A stretch of 64,000 nucleotides of DNA from Paenibacillaceae bacterium (GTDB taxonomy: Bacteria > Bacillota > Bacilli > Paenibacillales > Paenibacillaceae): contig CAAFUF010000034.1 of the NCBI GenBank assembly GCA_900766135.1, positions 1 to 64,000 on the forward strand, in the 5' to 3' direction. Positions 61,199 to 64,000 of the stretch are shown piece by piece. The first letter of the stretch is position 1; the number at the start of each line of letters is the position of its first letter. The notes below the pieces were generated by a model, which was not told the origin of the DNA, searched no databases, and saw nothing but the letters and a program-made list of their open reading frames with translations. The translations under genes and the position numbers were made by a program.

Positions 61199-62617
61199 TT
61201 AATCCAGCGTGATGTTATAAGTCACGATGTAGGCGTCCTGCTCCGATTCGTCCACCTCGACGTCCCCTTGCAGCAGGTGGATGAGTTGGAGTAACGGACC
61301 GGTTAGACGGCCGTTGTAGATCTTCGTTGGCGTTTCCAAAGGCGTTTCCGTGCCGTTGACGGTGGCGGTATCCGCGCCGACGGCGACCTTAACCTCCCGG
61401 TCGCCTCGGGTCAAACGGGCCGTCTTCTCGGCGGCATCGTAGTTGAATTCAATGCCGGCCGCCATAGCAAAGTCTTTCAGCGGTACGCGGACCTGATCCT
61501 CATCGGCCGGCGGGAGTTCATTGAAGGTGATCTCCTGGCCGTTCACATTGACGACCACCGAATAGACCGGACCGTCTTCGTTGATCACGAGGCTTTGTAC
61601 CTGCTCCTGCAGCAGGCGGTTGTTCAATTCCACGTTCGCCGCGGTAACCTGGTGGGTGCCGGCGGCGATTTCCTCGACGATCCGGCGATTGATATCGGCG
61701 GAATGGTGAGATAAATCCTTGTATTCGTCCAGATCGTAGGTGATCGTGCTGTCGCTCTGGAAATCGTACACCCGGACGTTGTCATAGGCGCTGAATCGCT
61801 CGTACATGTAGTTCTTCATCTTCAGTTGGTTCTCGAAACGGTCAGGGTTCAAACTATACCACATCTGCTGGCGCAAGATCGAATACGGCGGATAGTAGAT
61901 GATGAACTCGATCTCGGGATGCGCCTCGATGAAGCTCATCGTGTTGTCTTCGAAATTTTGCTTGACGATTTCCAGGGGAGGCTCGTATTCGGCCGTCAAT
62001 TGCTCCGATATCCGGGCATCCTGCCACTTCGCGAACACCTGATCCGGCCCGTAAACGGCGGTAGCATCCCAATTGTTCAACAGATCGAGGTTGCGAAGCT
62101 GGGGCATTTGATCCTTTGGCAGGAGCAACGCGCCGAGAGCATGCTTGACATCGGAAATGTTCAGCAGGTATTTATAATCGTTCCAGATCTTATCGTCGTA
62201 CAAATAAAACGGGAAATTGGCTTCGTCCCGCACGGCATTGTCCCGGAACGAGAAATAGTCGATGCCCCACAACACCTTCGTAACCTGGCCGGTTCCGACC
62301 GCAACGTCGGCGATCAATCGCTGCTCCTTGGCGGTGGAACCCTCCATCGACAACTTCATGACGTTGCCGCCGAGAAGTTTGCCGACTTCCGAAGGAACGA
62401 AATTCTCGGTCATGGAGCTGCCGAGGATAATCGTGTCATAGGCGTAATTTTTGGCGAGCCCCGGGTTTTGGTATCGCTGCTGCTTGGTAAAGAGGGGCGG
62501 GTAGGAGGCCTTCCGGTATAGCTGCAACGGGTCGACGGCATAGACGAACGAGCCGACCAGGACTGCGAACAACAGGACAAAGGCCATAAACCAGACGACG
62601 AAACGAATGTTTTTCAA
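61199..62617 (-). CDS. SGNH-like polymer-acetylation protein with C-terminal stalk-like domain
   Basis: A 472-aa protein with an N-terminal membrane anchor (residues 5-28), an extracellular SGNH/AlgX-like domain (nucleophile-type motif ILGSSMTEN; SHHSADINRR near the catalytic Asp/His end) and a C-terminal beta domain resembling the copper-amine-oxidase N-like modules of Paenibacillus surface proteins. Next to an MBOAT gene it should help O-acylate an exopolysaccharide or wall polymer. TTG 62617 is the start: AAAAGGAG lies eight bases upstream. Confidence 0.8.
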   Translation of the reverse strand: MKNIRFVVWFMAFVLLFAVLVGSFVYAVDPLQLYRKASYPPLFTKQQRYQNPGLAKNYAYDTIILGSSMTENFVPSEVGKLLGGNVMKLSMEGSTAKEQRLIADVAVGTGQVTKVLWGIDYFSFRDNAVRDEANFPFYLYDDKIWNDYKYLLNISDVKHALGALLLPKDQMPQLRNLDLLNNWDATAVYGPDQVFAKWQDARISEQLTAEYEPPLEIVKQNFEDNTMSFIEAHPEIEFIIYYPPYSILRQQMWYSLNPDRFENQLKMKNYMYERFSAYDNVRVYDFQSDSTITYDLDEYKDLSHHSADINRRIVEEIAAGTHQVTAANVELNNRLLQEQVQSLVINEDGPVYSVVVNVNGQEITFNELPPADEDQVRVPLKDFAMAAGIEFNYDAAEKTARLTRGDREVKVAVGADTATVNGTETPLETPTKIYNGRLTGPLLQLIHLLQGDVEVDESEQDAYIVTYNITLD

Positions 62618-62646
62618 GGGGATTTCTCCTTTTACCAACGTCAAAA

Positions 62647-64000
62647 TTAGAACGTGAAATACAAAAATTCGCTGACCTGGTTGAAATACAGAATCGAAAA
62701 CACAAACAATCCCGCGATATAAGCGGCGTAACGCAAGTTTGGCTTGAATTTCAGCTTAAGCTCCATCGAATTGCGCGCGAACAATGCCAGCGCAAAGGCG
62801 GCGACGACCAACAACGCTTGACCGGCCAAGGTCAGGGACACGTTGATGTCTCCGATGCTGAACATGCCGCGCAATACCTTCAACGCATCCTCCCAAGAGG
62901 TTGCTCGGAAGAACACCCAGGTGAAATTGATGAACAAGAAGGTGATCAGCCAGCCGCACCAGCGCGGCAGGGCGATGCCCGTCTTTTGCCACAATCGCTG
63001 GATAACCTGGGCGATGCCGTGCATCAGGCCCCAAACAATGAACGTCCAGCCCGCGCCGTGCCAGAAGCCGCCGATCAGAAAGGTCGCCACCAGGTTGAAA
63101 TAGGTGCGGAACGTTCCTTTGCGGTTCCCTCCGAGCGGGATATAGATATAATCCTTCAGGAACCGGCTTAACGTCATATGCCAACGGCTCCAGAAATCCT
63201 TAATGCTCAAGGCTTTATAAGGCGAGTTGAAGTTGATCGGCAGCTTGATGTTGAACAGTAGCGCGATCCCGATCGCCATATCCGAATATCCGCTGAAATC
63301 GAAATACAGCTGGAAGGTATAGGCCAGCGAAGTGATCCAGGCTTCGACAAATCCCAAATGGGTGGAGACATCAAAGCCTTGGGTTGCGATGGGCGCCAGC
63401 GTATCGGCGATCACGACCTTTTTGAACAAGCCAATGCAGAAAATGAAGAACCCGCGGGCCACATTCCCCGGGATGATCCGCTTGCTCCGGGACCGGTCGA
63501 ATTGAGGCATCATTTCCTTATGGTGCAAGATCGGGCCGGCGATCAGATGAGGGTAAAACGTGACGAACAAGACATAACTGACGATGCTGTACTCCTTCGC
63601 CTTGCCGCGATAGGCATCGACAAGGTAAGCGATCTGGGTGAAGGTGAAGAAGCTGATCCCGAGCGGCAAGGCCAGCTCCAGCAGCTTGATATGCGAAGCG
63701 AACAGCGAATTGATATTCGTAATGAAAAAATCGGCATACTTGTAATAGCCCAGCAGCAGCACGTTGCCGGAGATGCCGAGAGTCAGCAGCAGCTTCCGCA
63801 GCCGCAGCGGCTTGTCGGCGAAGTGGCTGATCGAACGGCCCATGGCATAGTTAAAGGCAATCGACGCCAGAATGAGCGGCAGCGACTTGATGCTCCAATA
63901 GCTGTAGAAGAACAGCGAAGCCGCAGCAAGCCAAAGCTTTCCGAATACGGGAGGGCATAGCCGGTTCAACAGAAAATAAACGATAAACGAGATCGGCCAA
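62647..64000 (-). CDS. MBOAT acyltransferase (AlgI/PatB-like), N-terminus outside window
   Basis: A multi-helix membrane O-acyltransferase. At least 451 residues are present; the frame stays open to the right edge (WPISFIVYFLLNRLCPP), so the first residues lie outside. The catalytic His is in GGFWHGAGWTF; FSGYSDMAIGIALLF, NFNSPYKALSIKDFWSRWHMTLSRFL and YIPLGGNRKG are the family signatures. It moves acyl groups across the membrane for its SGNH partner encoded 29 bp downstream. The polymer substrate is unknown. Confidence 0.93.
   Translation of the reverse strand, partial: WPISFIVYFLLNRLCPPVFGKLWLAAASLFFYSYWSIKSLPLILASIAFNYAMGRSISHFADKPLRLRKLLLTLGISGNVLLLGYYKYADFFITNINSLFASHIKLLELALPLGISFFTFTQIAYLVDAYRGKAKEYSIVSYVLFVTFYPHLIAGPILHHKEMMPQFDRSRSKRIIPGNVARGFFIFCIGLFKKVVIADTLAPIATQGFDVSTHLGFVEAWITSLAYTFQLYFDFSGYSDMAIGIALLFNIKLPINFNSPYKALSIKDFWSRWHMTLSRFLKDYIYIPLGGNRKGTFRTYFNLVATFLIGGFWHGAGWTFIVWGLMHGIAQVIQRLWQKTGIALPRWCGWLITFLFINFTWVFFRATSWEDALKVLRGMFSIGDINVSLTLAGQALLVVAAFALALFARNSMELKLKFKPNLRYAAYIAGLFVFSILYFNQVSEFLYFTF

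Overview
The window looks like a chromosomal segment of a Paenibacillus-like member of the Bacillales. The evidence is the gene content and style: YesM/YesN-type sensor kinase and AraC-type response regulator pairs beside sugar ABC importers, a YclNOPQ-type siderophore importer, the CydABDC order, a YjlC-Ndh pair, a GltC-like regulator, AGGAGG-type ribosome binding sites, TTG and GTG starts, and GC-rich third codon positions. All genes are bacterial housekeeping or accessory metabolism. No tRNA, rRNA, transposase, phage or cas gene was seen.

Layout. 1-9.3 kb: a carbohydrate utilisation locus with two permeases (minus strand) diverging from a sensor kinase, response regulator, binding lipoprotein and GH36 alpha-galactosidase. 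9.8-18.5 kb: SRPBCC/ArsR pair, aldo-keto reductase, double GNAT, TetR plus DHA2 exporter, ferrochelatase, NCS2 purine permease, a secreted protein. 18.6-25 kb: diguanylate cyclase, MenA-type prenyltransferase, two Gfo/Idh/MocA oxidoreductases, two very small proteins. 25-29 kb: Fur-controlled yclNOPQ-type operon. 29-36 kb: aldo-keto reductase, catalase, an ABC-2 exporter with a YgbA-like cysteine protein, an orphan siderophore-binding lipoprotein under a Fur box. 36-47.8 kb: cydABDC, gltC-like regulator, yjlC-ndh, gdhA, nitroreductase. 48-57.5 kb: a second kinase/regulator/importer locus ending in a cytoplasmic GH66 dextranase-like enzyme. 57.6-60.7 kb: quinol-type nitric oxide reductase and an Fnr-like regulator with C-terminal cysteines. 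61.2-64 kb: an SGNH-like protein and an MBOAT acyltransferase cut by the window edge.

How the genes fit together. Both sugar loci lack an ATPase, so they probably share an MsmX-like ATPase encoded elsewhere. Low-oxygen, NO and redox functions recur (cytochrome bd, NDH-2, qNOR, YgbA-like protein, Fnr-like regulator, MenA, catalase, ferrochelatase), and Rex/Fnr-like palindromes precede cydA, yjlC and norB.

The most unusual signal is non-coding. Four intergenic elements (9412-9587, 29007-29191, 42118-42293, 60903-61087) each consist of four related boxes, two in one orientation then two inverted, at fixed spacing. Two of them (29 kb and 61 kb) share the same box, CTAACG-N12-CTTATT, and identical 50/61/50 bp spacing although the rest of their sequence differs. 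The other two use different boxes with 51/62/51 and 52/53/52 spacing. I know of no described element with this design. All four follow the end of a plus-strand gene or operon.
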